Shown piece by piece: positions 34,323 to 44,917 of a stretch of DNA of 64,000 bases (positions within the stretch are counted from its first letter, which is position 1; every line of letters begins with the position of its first letter). The notes beneath the pieces are model-generated. The model saw nothing but the letters and a program-made list of their open reading frames with translations, did no database searches and had not been told where the DNA came from. The position numbers and the translations under genes were made by a program. The DNA comes from Halichoerus grypus (lineage: Eukaryota > Chordata > Mammalia > Carnivora > Phocidae): positions 8,659,163-8,723,162 of the forward strand of contig NC_135719.1 in the NCBI RefSeq assembly GCF_964656455.1, in the 5' to 3' direction.

Positions 34323-34473
34323 ATTTAAATTCCCTCTCCCACCTTGGACATCTGTTCCTTCTTGGCAAGTTTGATTCTCTTCTCCTTCTTCTTCTCTCCT
34401 TCCTCCTCTTCCTCCTCCCCCTCCTTTCCTCCTCCTTCTCTTCCTCTTCTTCCTCCTTGGTCTAAATATCACT
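34323..34473 (+). repeat. Duplicated pyrimidine-rich block, copy 2 (partner 32638-32790)
   Basis: Direct copy 1.69 kb from the partner; the pyrimidine tract differs in length. Its first 12 bases form an inverted pair with 34252-34263. Confidence 0.88.
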
Positions 34474-35756
34474 TTTTTTTCCTTCTAAACCATTCTTTAT
34501 ACAATGAAGAAAGGAGCATGCCATGGGTCACAGAAGACCTCCCTCCTTGAGCATCAGTTACCTACAACACCAAGAGGTATGCCTTCCCTTTAGCTGTATT
34601 TATGCATAACATATACCTAGAAAGTTTATTCCTCCTTGCATTGGTTTTATAAATTCTAACCTCTTTAGGAAATTTAATGTTCCTGACCCTATTCTTATCT
34701 CTGCTGCTAATAAAAGTTAGAAGAAGGACTTGGAGAGGGACTTGGGGAAGACACAAACTCTGAGTTGCAGAAGGCATTAGTAACAACTATCCTCCTGGAT
34801 TTAGGGGATCTCTGTCTGAGACAACTGTCATAAATCCCAAGAGGTGATCTGGCAGCCCTGACTGCCTGGGCATACACTTATGTTACCCTCTCACCATTCC
34901 AGGCCCCACCAATGGGCTCACACACAGTTGCTTTAAACAGAAGTAGAAACACTTGAAAATAGTGAAGAATGACACAAATTAAAACAACTGTAATCATTAT
35001 GTTCACATTGGGAACTCAACAAAAACGTGCATAGTTAAGAATTACCATCGTTCTACTCCATGGGAACTTGTGAAATAAACTTAGCTTAATGTTTTATTCC
35101 GATGGCAGTCATACCTCTGCTCTGAAGCCATACATTTCTCTATTTGCAGGTCATGAGTTTTTGGAATCACTCCTGACGCTACTAAAAAATATTACCTAGT
35201 ACAGCCATATAATAATTCTATCGTTTCTGTCTGGTTCTTCAAGGTTTTGGGTTAGATTCTACCAATCTATTTATCAGATTTGTTAGCAGAAGAAGAGAGG
35301 TCATTATTCCTGGGGGAGAGGGGGTGGGCATTTGCGGTGGATGGATGTGGAGACAGCAGAGGCGAGGGTCTTGTGTCAGCACTCATACAAGCCTTAGACA
35401 GCCACTGTCTTTATGGCCACAGGCCGCAGAGGTAGGTGAGGGCAGTTTCATTGGAAGCACCCCAGCAGACCCTGCAGATGGAGGGCGTGTCCTGGAAGTT
35501 CTTGAGATTCTCAGCAGCTTCTGGGCAGGCTCTTGAAAAACCCCTCACTTTGCTACTGAACGTTATCTGGCCACAGATTCCTTGCCTTTATCCCCTAGCC
35601 TTTCCAACGGGAAAGGGACACTCAGATTTGGAATTTACAACATGCATTTTGTTTGCCTGATAAGGTAAACAAGGACAGATACAGGTAGGAACCAGTTAGA
35701 AACAAGAGACTAGATTTTACAAAACAACGACTATTGTTAAAACTGGTACCATAGTT
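34474..35756. other. Unassigned non-coding stretch
   Basis: No gene or named repeat. Frames at 35324-35536 and 35436-35660 overlap each other and lack domains. Confidence 0.5.
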
Positions 35757-35965
35757 AAACATGCTGGTCTCAGCACTGTCACACAAGTAACTTTAGGCAA
35801 GTTATTTTAACTTTCTGTGCCTCAGGTTCATCTCAACAAAATGAGGTCAAAATAATATTTACCTCTTAGGATGATTCATGGGAACTAAAAAATCTTGTAT
35901 GGATAAAAACTTAAAATAGTGTCTGGCATATGCAAAGCAATCAATAAATATTATTTATTATTATC
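35757..35965 (+). repeat. MIR SINE, nearly full length
   Basis: 'AACATGCTGGTCTCAGCACT' is followed by 'GGCAAGTTATTTTAACTTTC', 'CTGTGCCTCAGG', 'GTGTCTGGCATATGCAAAGC' and 'AATCAATAAATATTATTTAT', in complete sense order. Confidence 0.88.
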
Positions 35966-36490
35966 AGTGGTTCCATGCATGGCTTTTTGGATGAGTATAT
36001 TCAATTCCCTGCTGTCTATTTTCCCACTGTACTAACGCCTGAGTGCTTCAACTATAGCTGAGGCTGGAGGGTCAATCACCCCCATGTCCTGGGGGCTTCA
36101 CTGATAGGAAGCAGAGACCATTCAACCTCTCCAAGCCCTCTTTCCAAAAGTTAGATCAATCCTTTCTAAGGCAAACCTTCAATCATGGATTTAGGTAGAC
36201 CTGAAAGCTAATTGCACATCCTTTGTTTAGAATGAGAAGTTCCTTAACCTTCTCTAGGTCATCCCCATGTAATTAAATACACAAACAACAAGAACAACAA
36301 CAAAGATGGGTTAGCTGATTTTGCCTCATGGCTTTTGAACATTTAATGGGTGAAAGGTTGACAAAGTTGAGACTTATCTGCATGTATGTTTCCCTACCAT
36401 GGAGGATGCTGTGATGTTGGCAATGGACCTAAAGGAGCCAGCTTTTTGGTTAAGAACGTTGATTTATATAGATCAAATTTCATGGCCTAA
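35966..36490. other. Unassigned non-coding stretch
   Basis: No gene or repeat recognised. Confidence 0.5.
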
Positions 36491-36503
36491 GCTTTCCCCC
36501 TTT

Positions 36504-36505
<2 letters not shown>

Positions 36506-36539
<34 letters not shown>

Positions 36540-36720
36540 TATTTATTTATTTGACAGAGAAAGACACAGCGAGAGAGGGAACACAAGCAGGGGGAGTGGG
36601 AGAGGGAGAAGCAGGCTTCCCGCGGAGCAGGGAGCCCGATGCGGGGCTCGATCCCAGGACCCTGGGACCATGACCTGAGCCGAAGGCAGACGCTTAACGA
36701 CTGAGCCACCCAGGCGCCCC
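36506..36720 (-). mobile_element. CAN-SINE, type B, reverse, perfect TSD
   Basis: TSD GCTTTCCCCCTTTGT at 36491-36505 and 36721-36735, perfect. A long poly-T run (about 28) on the left is the reversed poly-A tail. Intact head 'GAGCCACCCAGGCGCCCC' and retained CpGs ('CCCGATGCGGGGCTCGAT') indicate a recent insertion. Confidence 0.98.
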
Positions 36721-36789
36721 GCTTTCCCCCTTTGTATTGAAGACTGCTTTACGGAAATTTTTTGGCAATAATTGGCAATACATTTCAGA

Positions 36790-36945
36790 AAGAAAAAGAA
36801 GAAATTTGGATTCAGTCACCTGTGTTTAAATCATGGATCAGTTACATAGTAGTGGGTTGGCCTTTAACAGATGTGTGGTAACCTAAGCATCCATTTATTC
36901 ATCTATAAGATAACCTCTATTGCTACTACCACTACTACTAATGGC
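36790..36945 (+). repeat. MIR SINE fragment
   Basis: 'TTGGATTCAGTCACCTGTGT', 'CATGGATCAGTTACATAGTA' and 'TCCATTTATTCATCTATAAG' resemble MIR head to core in sense order. Confidence 0.55.
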
Positions 36946-37354
36946 TTTGAGGGCTCTCCTTCTTTAAGAGAAGGCATACCAAATCCTTATCCCACTCCCA
37001 GACACATGCTATTCTATTAGCACTACTACTTTTCTTTGTATATATTTTGTCACATGCTGGAAAAGCACAGAGAACTAGTCAACCTCCTGGTTTCAAAGCC
37101 ACATAACAAAATGATGAATACCAAGTCATCTTACACACATTGGTTCTAATTTAGTTTCCATTCCCACTGTCCTGGGCCATATTAGCTCCTGCTATGCTAT
37201 CTCCATTTTCCAGTAGACTCATCTCTCACCACAAACAGAATCAGTAAGTCTGTGATGAGCTATCACATGACTGAAGAGACTTTTTGCCTTCCTAGGATAC
37301 ACTTGAAGTCTGGGTTGGACAAACTTGTCTAAAGGGATTAAAGTGACCAAGCAG

Positions 37355-37403
37355 GGGACGTCGGGGTGGCTCAGTCGATTAAGCGTCTGCCTTCAGCTCA
37401 GGT
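37355..37403 (+). mobile_element. 3'-truncated CAN-SINE head
   Basis: Only the tRNA-like head is present: 'GTCGGGGTGGCTCAGTCGAT' then 'TAAGCGTCTGCCTTCAGCTC'. The body, (TC)n and A-rich tail are absent. It is bracketed by the 7-bp direct repeat CAAGCAG (37348-37354, 37404-37410). Confidence 0.88.
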
Positions 37404-37410
37404 CAAGCAG

Positions 37411-38385
37411 AAGTGAGTCAGGATTCCTCTCTCCTGAAGCATCTACCTCTAGGAACAGAAAACAGTACATGTTCTGATTCCTGTTAAGAATATTTAAGGC
37501 CCCCTTTTAAAGGGTCATCTTGCACCTGATTCTACTTTGATGTTGTATGGCTGGTTGGACATCCTTCCCCACCACGTAATTTCACCCCAAATTTGTGACA
37601 TTGCCTTCTGAACATACCTCTTTTGTCTTCATTTTCCTGTCTCTTTTTCTCATCATTATTTATATCTCCTTTTAGTTGCCCATGCATGATATGCTCTGTC
37701 CCTTTATTATCTATCCAGTAGGCATCAAGATAAAATTTAATTTTCACTCAATCAAATACCAGCTTTGTGCCATTTAGCATAATTCAACTGTCTTTCTTTT
37801 TATGTCTTGAATTCAGGGTTGCAACCTTACTACCCATGTTGGAATGGGAGGACGTCAATGGCAACAGCCTTGAAAATGAACATAGGTTATTAGAGCTAAA
37901 AGGAATTCAAAGATCTTTAAGTTGGAAGCTAAGAAACTTGAGAATAAACAAGGTAAGTCACCTCCCCAGAGTCACAGAGCCGGCTGTCAGCAGCAATATT
38001 CTGACCCAGAACTGAGCTGCCTGGAATTGAAGCCATGTGTCCTTAAGGAAGACTATGCTGGGCATTAAGGTGGGGCTTCGTGGAAACTTGTGGGACAGCA
38101 AAACCCATGACAGACTCTTTCATCTTGGGTGTAGTGGATGTGCCCAGGCTTCTTCGCTTGGTCCCCTGCTAAGACAGGGGAATTGGACACCTAACCAGGA
38201 TAAAGAAATCAGGCAAAACATGGAAATGTTCTCAGAAACTTAAAAGCAGACTTCTTCCTTCTGCATCAGAATCATCTAAGTTCAGGATCTTACACACCAA
38301 AAATGTAAACTTTCTATGAGTCTTTTTATCCCCTTAAGGATATCCTGGTTTGAATATCATGACCTTGATTTCTTCTCCTGTGATG
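37411..38385. other. Mostly unassigned; possible MIR trace
   Basis: 37905-38010 ('AAACTTGAGAATAAACAAGG', 'GTCACAGAGCCGGCTGTCAG') is weakly MIR-like in reverse. No exon recognised. Confidence 0.4.
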
Positions 38386-38590
38386 CAGTTTCCTTTCCTC
38401 CCTCCCTCCTTCCCTTCCTTATCCATCCTTGGAATCCTCCTTCCTTCCTCCCTATCCTTCTCTTCCTTCTTCCTCCTTTCTTTATCCTCCTTCCCTCCCT
38501 CTCTTCCTTCCTCCCTCTTCCCCTTCCTCCCTCTCTCCCTTCCTTCCTTCCTCCCTCCCTCCCTTTCTGCCCTCCTTCCTCCCTTTACCT
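38386..38590 (+). repeat. Polypyrimidine (CCTT/CCCT)n tract
   Basis: About 200 bp of almost pure C/T on the plus strand with few purines. It explains the Ser/Pro/Phe-rich frame at 38316-38813 and the Arg/Glu/Lys-rich antisense frame at 38334-38603, neither of which is a gene. The tract could adopt triplex (H-DNA) structure. Confidence 0.92.
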
Positions 38591-38763
38591 TTATCGAATC
38601 CATAGTTTGGTTTTCCCCTACCAGTTTACAGTTGGTGATCTAACTCTTAGAGGTGAAGTAGCCTTGAACCCTAACCCTAAAGGGCCAGGTCCTTGTAAAG
38701 GTCACAAGGAGGTAATGGGGTTACATAACAAAGAGAGAGTCAACATCAAGAATAAACAGAACA

Positions 38764-38955
38764 CAAACAGGGTTTTAGAGGGGAGGGGGGAGGGGGGAGG
38801 GGGGATTGGTTAGCCCTGTGATGGGTATTAAGGAGGGCAAGTACTGCATGGAGCACTGGGTGTTATGCGAAAACAATGAATCGTGGATCACCACATCAAA
38901 AACCAATGATGTATTGTATGGTGACTAACATAATAAAATTAAAAAAAAAAAAAAA
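38764..38955 (+). mobile_element. Short 5'-truncated young L1 insertion
   Basis: Bracketed by a perfect 16-bp TSD AAGAATAAACAGAACA (38748-38763 and 38956-38971). The insert starts in the G-rich part of the carnivoran L1 3' UTR (four GGGGGA-type units at about 38779-38807), continues 'GGAGCACTGGGTGTTATGCG' and 'CAATGATGTATTGTATGGTG' and ends in poly-A. Only about 190 bp was copied. The four G-runs are a quadruplex candidate. Confidence 0.95.
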
Positions 38956-38971
38956 AAGAATAAACAGAACA

Positions 38972-39779
38972 AGGAACTACTCTAAAAATTAATGAAAAGC
39001 TACTGAATTAACTTAAGCTACCCATGCCAGGCTATTTGCAGCCTTCTTAAGTAAAAACAGCCTTTCCTATTTGGGAAAACTTCACAGGTTTTATTTGCCT
39101 TCCATTTTTAGAATTAACAACAAAGACAAGGACTGCATAGACTGAAGTTGACATAGAGAGTAGGAAGAGCAAGTTTCCTGACTGAAATTCTTTTCCAGGG
39201 ACTGGTAGCCTATTTTATTTTCAGGTATTTATAGATTCATAGGCAAGAAACCAGCTGTTCATTTGGTTGAGCCTGAGGCATAGGCGAACGATATCCCCAG
39301 TGTTGACTGGCAATAGGTAAATCACTTAACTACACCTAGTGAGTCACTTAGACTCCCTGGGCTCCCATGGAATCACTCGTAAAATAGGATTTCTTTTAGG
39401 TTAGCTTCCATGGTTGTTATTAGGTGTGAACATTTTGCAAATAGCAAATGCAATATGAAGAAAATGCACTTTGACTCCTCTCTGTCTGCAATCTCTTTCA
39501 TCTTTCTCTTTTGAATTCTTCTCTTCATGGTTTGTGATGCATCCCACCTACGGCAATATACATTCCACCGATAATGACATGTGCCGATTTTCCTGAACAG
39601 TATTAAAACAATCAAGGGATATTTCTGGGCCAAAATGACCCAAATCATTCAGATTTTAAAACTTACAAACACACACAGACATACGTGCACCCAAGACATC
39701 CTGTTGGGGACTGTACAATTCAAGAAATTAATAATGTTACATTCAATTTAGATTATACACTTCATGGCCCCCAACTCTC
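38972..39779. other. Mostly unassigned; weak MIR trace
   Basis: 39310-39430 has MIR-like wording ('GGTAAATCACTTAACTACAC'). Nothing else recognised. Confidence 0.4.
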
Positions 39780-40010
39780 AAGAGTGAGACAGATTGGCTT
39801 CAAAAGCCAGCAGCCTCTTCTAAGATTCATGACATTTGGCAAACCTCTTAACCTCCATAAAACTTAATTTCTTTGTTAGCAAAAGGGGATGCTAATAATA
39901 GCATCTATCACACAGGATTATTTATCTGATTGACATAATAATAATAAAATGCTTAGCACAGCAACTGATTCATGGTAAAGTTCTTGTGAATGTTTGCTAT
40001 TATTGTTATC
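39780..40010 (+). repeat. MIR SINE
   Basis: 'ATTGGCTTCAAAAGCCAGCA', 'GACATTTGGCAAACCTCTTA', 'GTTAGCAAAAGGGGATGCTA' and 'AAAATGCTTAGCACAGCAAC' in sense order. Confidence 0.75.
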
Positions 40011-40122
40011 CTATATATACATTAACATACTAATTATTTTCACAGTTTCATACGATTCTAGAAAATTAATCAACGATGGTTTTCTTTTTCTTCTTACCAC
40101 TGCTAAGAATTTGGGTTGTTTA

Positions 40123-40322
40123 GGGGCGCCTGGGTGGCTCAGTTGGTTAAGCAACTGCCTTCAGCTCAGGTCATGATCCTGGAGTCCCTGGATCGAGTCC
40201 CGCATCGGGCTCCCTGCTCAGCAGGGAGTCTGCTTCTCCCTCTGACCCTCCCCCCTCTCATGTGCTCTCTCTCATTCTCTCTCTCTCAAATAAATAAATA
40301 AAATCTTTAAAAAAAAAAAAAA
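40123..40322 (+). mobile_element. CAN-SINE, type A, perfect TSD
   Basis: An 18-bp perfect TSD AAGAATTTGGGTTGTTTA lies at 40105-40122 and 40323-40340. Sequence is near-identical to the copy at 26725, sharing 'CCTGGAGTCCCTGGATCGAG' and 'CCCTCTGACCCTCCCC'. Confidence 0.98.
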
Positions 40323-40340
40323 AAGAATTTGGGTTGTTTA

Positions 40341-41544
40341 ATTTTATTGGGGGATATAAGTATCATTGCTACAAATACCTACCTATTAAATATTGTTTTC
40401 TGTTAAGTTTATTTTCTTGAGGGATATTCAAGCTAGAAATACAGGATTAAATGAGAGGTTGTTATGGACCATCTTACAAGTTGCCCAATTCCTCTCCAGA
40501 GGAAAGTACACCAGTTTACAGATGGTTGTGTGATATTAAATCTCCTTCCTCGTAGACACACTAATGTTCATTTTTTAATTATTTTATTAATTGTAGAAGA
40601 ATCAGCATAAAATCGTAACAAAAATATTTGAATTTGCCTTTCTTTATCTACTAATGGAACTGGATTTTTTGTTGCTGTTTTCCCAAGCCAAGATTAGCAT
40701 TTCTTCCTTCTTAGTTCATTTATTTTGACCCATTAGGGAACCATTTACTGTTTTAAAGGAACATGTGCTATTCACAGTCTCAAAAGACCCCCAGGCTAGG
40801 TTCCATTCCAGCATTTCCCTCCTTGTAATCACTGGTCATTTCTTTGCCTACAACTATAGAATGAAACTAAAAATATTCTCATATATTAGATACCATGGGC
40901 TACTTTTATAAAAAATCTGAATATAATAAGGGTGACAGAAGACAAGGGAAGAACGATATTATCAGAATTTCAATGTAACAATAATTGGAATTGGTGGAAA
41001 TAGGGTATAATTTGCAATCTGAAACACTGAGCCTCTATGCTTTATTTTGATATAATAGTATCATTTGGGGAACGACTCTCCCCATTTCCAGAGTTCCCAT
41101 TTTGGCCCACAGACATTGGTACTCCACTTTCTGTCCCCATCCATTCTCTCTAAGCGAGGAAGAATAACACGAAATGGGTGGTTTGGGGGGAGATGCTGAG
41201 TGATCTTGAGCACCTTGTGGCCCCAGTTCTCTTCCTGCAGGACCTGACTCAAGGTGTACCCACTACTCCTCCACGTGATAAGCTTAGCAAGGCAGACTCT
41301 AACCCTATAGTATAGGGTGAGGAAGTTCAATCCTTGTGGGGCCATGCTCACTAACTCATTACCAGTAATAAAGCAGTTATGTTTTATTTCAACCTGACCA
41401 GCTCCTGTGTTCTATTTCTCATTTGATTTGGAACTCATGAAAGAAGAAAGAGGTGCAATTCACTGACCATCCTAAAGGCCCATATGGCTTAGTACTTATA
41501 GTCATTAAACATGAAGGATGGCTAGTCATACTACCTTGTTCTAC
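40341..41544. other. Unassigned; possible LTR-like end near 41.3 kb
   Basis: 41061-41351 holds a 96-codon antisense frame without domains. Around 41360-41430, 'GTAATAAAGCAGTTATG' followed by 'TCCTGTGTTCTATTTC' resembles an LTR polyadenylation region, but I cannot assign it. Confidence 0.3.
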
Positions 41545-41660
41545 CCCTAATCTTCTTCTTACTAGCTGCAGGAAAGGCAAGTCATATGGCTTCTCTGAGT
41601 TCCAGTCTCTTCATCTGTACAAGGCAGATAATAATCATACATACCTCAAAGAACTGTTGA
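41545..41660 (+). repeat. MIR SINE fragment
   Basis: 'CTTCTTACTAGCTGCAGGAA', 'CTCTGAGTTCCAGTCTCTTC' and 'CATCTGTACAAGGCAGATAA' are in MIR order; the hAT element follows directly. Confidence 0.75.
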
Positions 41661-41665
41661 AAGCA

Positions 41666-41885
41666 AGAGTTGGTGAACGATGGCTTAGTCGGACAAATCC
41701 ACTCCATCACTTATTTTGGTAAATAACATTTCCGTGAAATACAGCCACGTCCATACATTTACATATTGTCTATGGCTACTTCCGCGCTACCACAGTAGAG
41801 CTGAGCAGTCGCAAAAGAGACCATATGGTCCACAAAACCTAAAACATTTTCTGTCTCTTTCCGGAAAAAGTCTGCCAACCCCCAG
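41666..41885 (-). mobile_element. hAT-type (Charlie/MER1 group) transposon, second copy
   Basis: Left end 'AGAGTTGGTGAACGATGGC', right end 'AAAAAGTCTGCCAACCCCCA'; internal 'CATATTGTCTATGGCTACTT' and 'GAGACCATATGGTCCAC'. Same family as 16730-16929 but opposite orientation, and better preserved at the centre. It has no transposase. Confidence 0.85.
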
Positions 41886-41989
41886 TTTAAAAGATAAAAC
41901 AAGGACAGAGGGATGCGTGCAAAATGCATAGCCCTGTAGTGAAAAGAGTAAATGTTTATTACGTGTTCACTATTATTATCTATAGGAGA

Positions 41990-42235
41990 CAGGATGTCTT
42001 TGTGATTAAGATCACTGATTCTTTAGCAAGACTGTCCAGTTCAAATTCCAGCTCTACAACTTATCAACTCTGTCATTTTGGGCAAGCCACAGTGTCTTTC
42101 TAAGTCACGATGGGTTTATTAGTACATGGAGATAATAATGCCTACTTTGCAGGCTTATTGAAATGCTTCAATGAGATTATACAGTAAATTGCTTAGGAGA
42201 GTACATCATCACCATCACAACTGTCATTAATTTCC
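41990..42235 (+). repeat. MIR SINE, nearly full length
   Basis: 'GTGATTAAGATCACTGATTC', 'CCAGTTCAAATTCCAGCTCT', 'TTGGGCAAGCCACAGTGTC' and 'AGTAAATTGCTTAGGAGAGT' give head, core and tail in sense order. Confidence 0.85.
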
Positions 42236-42267
42236 TCTTAGACGATTCTAAAATATGAACTTACTTT

Positions 42268-42461
42268 TTTTTAAAGATTTTATTTATTTATTTGACAGAG
42301 AAAGACACAGCAAGAGAGAGAACACAAGCAGGGGGAGTGGGAGAGGGAGAAGCAGGCTTCCTGTGGAGCAGGGAGCCCGATGCGGGGCTCGATACCAGGA
42401 CCCTGGGATCATGACCTGAGCCGAAGGCAGACGCTTAATGACTGAGCCACCCGGGTGCCCC
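42268..42461 (-). mobile_element. CAN-SINE, type B, reverse
   Basis: TSD GAACTTACTTT (42257-42267) and GAACTTATTTT (42462-42472). Head at right 'GAGCCACCCGGGTGCCCC'; close relative of the copy at 36506. Confidence 0.96.
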
Positions 42462-42809
42462 GAACTTATTTTAATACTAGTTCATTGATAGCATCAAATC
42501 TCAATTAATTCATATATTCACTCAGAAAATATTAAGTGATCATCTTGAGAAAGTCAGAGCGTGACCAGAGATGCATATAACATTTCCTTCCTCCTTAACT
42601 TCCCCAGTGCAATCATCCCAAAATCTATAGTCTCAGATAAAAGCCGAAATACCATGAATTCTCAAAGAAAAAGCACCATCTAAATCAAGTCACTTCACAT
42701 AGAGGAACTATCTGCATCCAGTTAGACTACACGAAAGTTTAAAGAACATCCAAAGCCTGGATTATCTGCAATTACGAGTCTTGACACAGCTCTCATGATT
42801 TAAAGACGA

Positions 42810-43713
42810 GTAAACAAAAAATGATGAAATGGAAGTTGAACGAAGAGGAGGGAAGAATCACAACAACCCGGAGGGTGAAATGCTGTGCACGTACAAGGAG
42901 GTGACGCCTCTGTAAACCGACAGAGCGATGAACGCCTTGGGGAACGACCGGCCCCCGGAAATGGAAGCCAGCCTGAGGGAGTCCCTGTGAAGGTATCAGG
43001 AAAATTCAAGAAAAATGGCATTTATGAAACATAATATGAAAAAAGTAGAGATTGAAATGGAACAAGAACTGGTCACATTGCAAACAGGAATGAAAAGAGA
43101 CGCTGATGAGAGATAAGGATACAGGAGCAATGAATCTCAATGTAAAATAACGCAAATTAAAACACATGATGAGCAAAGAGGAGAGCCCATGCCACAGAGC
43201 ATCAGATCTGTGAGGATAAACAGCCTCCTGAACTTGGTGAATGGGACTGAAGAAGAAAAGTGGCGAGGGCAAAAGGAGAGACAGATGCAGAGGCTGGGAA
43301 GCAGATACCAAACACTCCAGAGAAACAAAAATGAAGACGTGGGTTGGAATCACTTCACTACTTCCTGGTACCTGAAAGGCATGTCAGAGGGGACGAAGGG
43401 CTCAAATTCAAAACCAACCAAAAGTACCTAAACGCCGAAGAAGAAATATTTTTGATCGGGTAGCAAAAGAATGTTGGCGTTAATGAACAAGGAAAACCAG
43501 GACAACTATTAAGGCAGGACAATCAGGGTAGATGCCGAGGAAGACCAAGCAGGCTGAGGGCTGCAGGATTAAACAGCAGAGTACGTCCACACCATTACAG
43601 TGGAACTCTCCGGGGAGGCTCAGTGAATTCCTGTGTAAAGGGGCAGAGAGATTCACATTTTTATTAATGTGCCAAGAATATACCTTTGATTTATTTTACA
43701 AAAAAAAAAAAAA
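42810..43713 (+). repeat. CpG-bearing segment, possible HAL1/L1 ORF1-like remnant
   Basis: The plus strand shows broken open stretches rich in Glu, Lys and Arg (e.g. 42820-43000 and 43189-43431) that look coiled-coil-like, followed by an untranslated-looking part and a 14-base A run at 43700-43713. This layout resembles a HAL1-type element (L1 ORF1 without reverse transcriptase), but I cannot name the family with confidence. The segment has more CpG than its surroundings. Stop codons and frameshifts rule out a functional gene. Confidence 0.35.
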
Positions 43714-44368
43714 CTTTTTTTTTTTTTTTTATTAAGGTATGCTTTAGCAAAAATGTGAGATAAATCAACACAGAGAAAAAAATAACGGGGACGTGATTGT
43801 ACGAATGGATAGAAATGAGCAATGCAAGTAATTAAACAAAACTGAATTTTAAAATGATTTGAATATGACTATAAGGCAATCTAAATGTCACAGATACTTC
43901 TTATATGGGAAAAGAGAAGTGGAAAAATAATACCTTTGTTTCAAACAAATGGGAAACAAACGGTTTTATAGGCAATTTGTGTATGTTCAAGACGTGTATG
44001 TTCAAGGATAAATCCTAGGAAGTGTAAAGTGTTCCACATGATAGAACAATATACACCAAGCCCAGATTTTACTCACTCACAAATACAGGCACAAACCTCC
44101 TCAATTCACAGTAAATAACATCAATATCTACGATAAAACAGTATTTTAGATCATAGCCAAATACAGTTTCCTTTGATTTTCAAGGATGGATGAATATTAG
44201 AGAATCCACTAACATAATTTAAGACTTTATTAATTCACAGTAATAATCATTTTTCTAGATACCAAAAAAATTGATAAAATTCATCATCCAATCCTGATTT
44301 TTTAAATTAAAAAGCTAAAAAACTAATTTACAAAGAAGACATCAGACATTAATATCAAAACAATAGAT

Positions 44369-44566
44369 GGGGTGCCCAGGTGGCTCAGTCAGTTAAGCGT
44401 CTGCCTTCAGCTCAGGTCATGATCTCAGAGTCCTGGGATCGAGCCCAGTGTCAGGCTCCCTGCTCAGTGGGGAGTCTGCTTCTCCCTCTCCAGCTGCCCC
44501 TCCCCCACCTCATGTTCTCTCATGCTCTCTCTCGCTCTCTCTCTCTCTGTCAGTAAATTTAAAAAA
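44369..44566 (+). mobile_element. CAN-SINE in old L1
   Basis: Head 'GGGGTGCCCAGGTGGCTCAG', body 'GAGTCCTGGGATCGAGCCCA', (TC)n and a shortened tail AGTAAATTTAAAAAA. Imperfect flanking repeat AAAACAATAGAT / AAAACAAACAGA. Confidence 0.95.
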
Positions 44567-44725
44567 AAAACAAACAGACATTTTACTTAATGTTCAAATG
44601 CTTAGAGTCATTCCCATTTTGAAGTTAGGTTCACAGCAAGGATCTCCATAGAATCACCATCCTTATATAATGTTCTCAAAACTCTAGCCAAGATTATAAA
44701 TAAGAATAAAAACTGAGTAAAGCTA

Positions 44726-44917
44726 TGGGGCGCCTGGGTGGCTCAGTCGCTTAAGCATCTGCCTTCAGCTCAGGTCATGATCTCAGGGTCCTGGGATTAA
44801 GCCCCACATAGGGCTCCCTGCTCAGTTGGGAGCCTGCTTCTCCCTCTCCCTCTGCAATTCCTCCTGCTTGTACTCCCTCTCTCTGTCAAATAAATATAAA
44901 ATCTTAAAAAAAAAAAA
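44726..44917 (+). mobile_element. CAN-SINE in old L1, second copy
   Basis: TSD CTGAGTAAAGCTA / CTGAATAAAGCTA (one mismatch). Head 'GGGGCGCCTGGGTGGCTCAG' intact; the B-box region is mutated ('GGGATTAAGCCCC'). Confidence 0.96.

Noticed and set aside
37355..37403. tRNA gene candidate
   Set aside because: The tRNA-like text here and in all SINE heads is the derived SINE promoter; no complete tRNA cloverleaf with acceptor stem.
38667..38681. CCCTAACCCTAA, possible interstitial telomeric repeat
   Set aside because: Only two units; too short to support telomeric origin.
38316..38813. 165-codon Ser/Pro/Phe/Leu-rich frame
   Set aside because: Translation of the polypyrimidine tract running into an L1 3' end; the antisense Arg/Glu/Lys frame is its mirror.
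41061..41351. 96-codon antisense frame
   Set aside because: No recognised domain; adjacent AATAAA/LTR-like wording suggests an old repeat, but not enough to assign.
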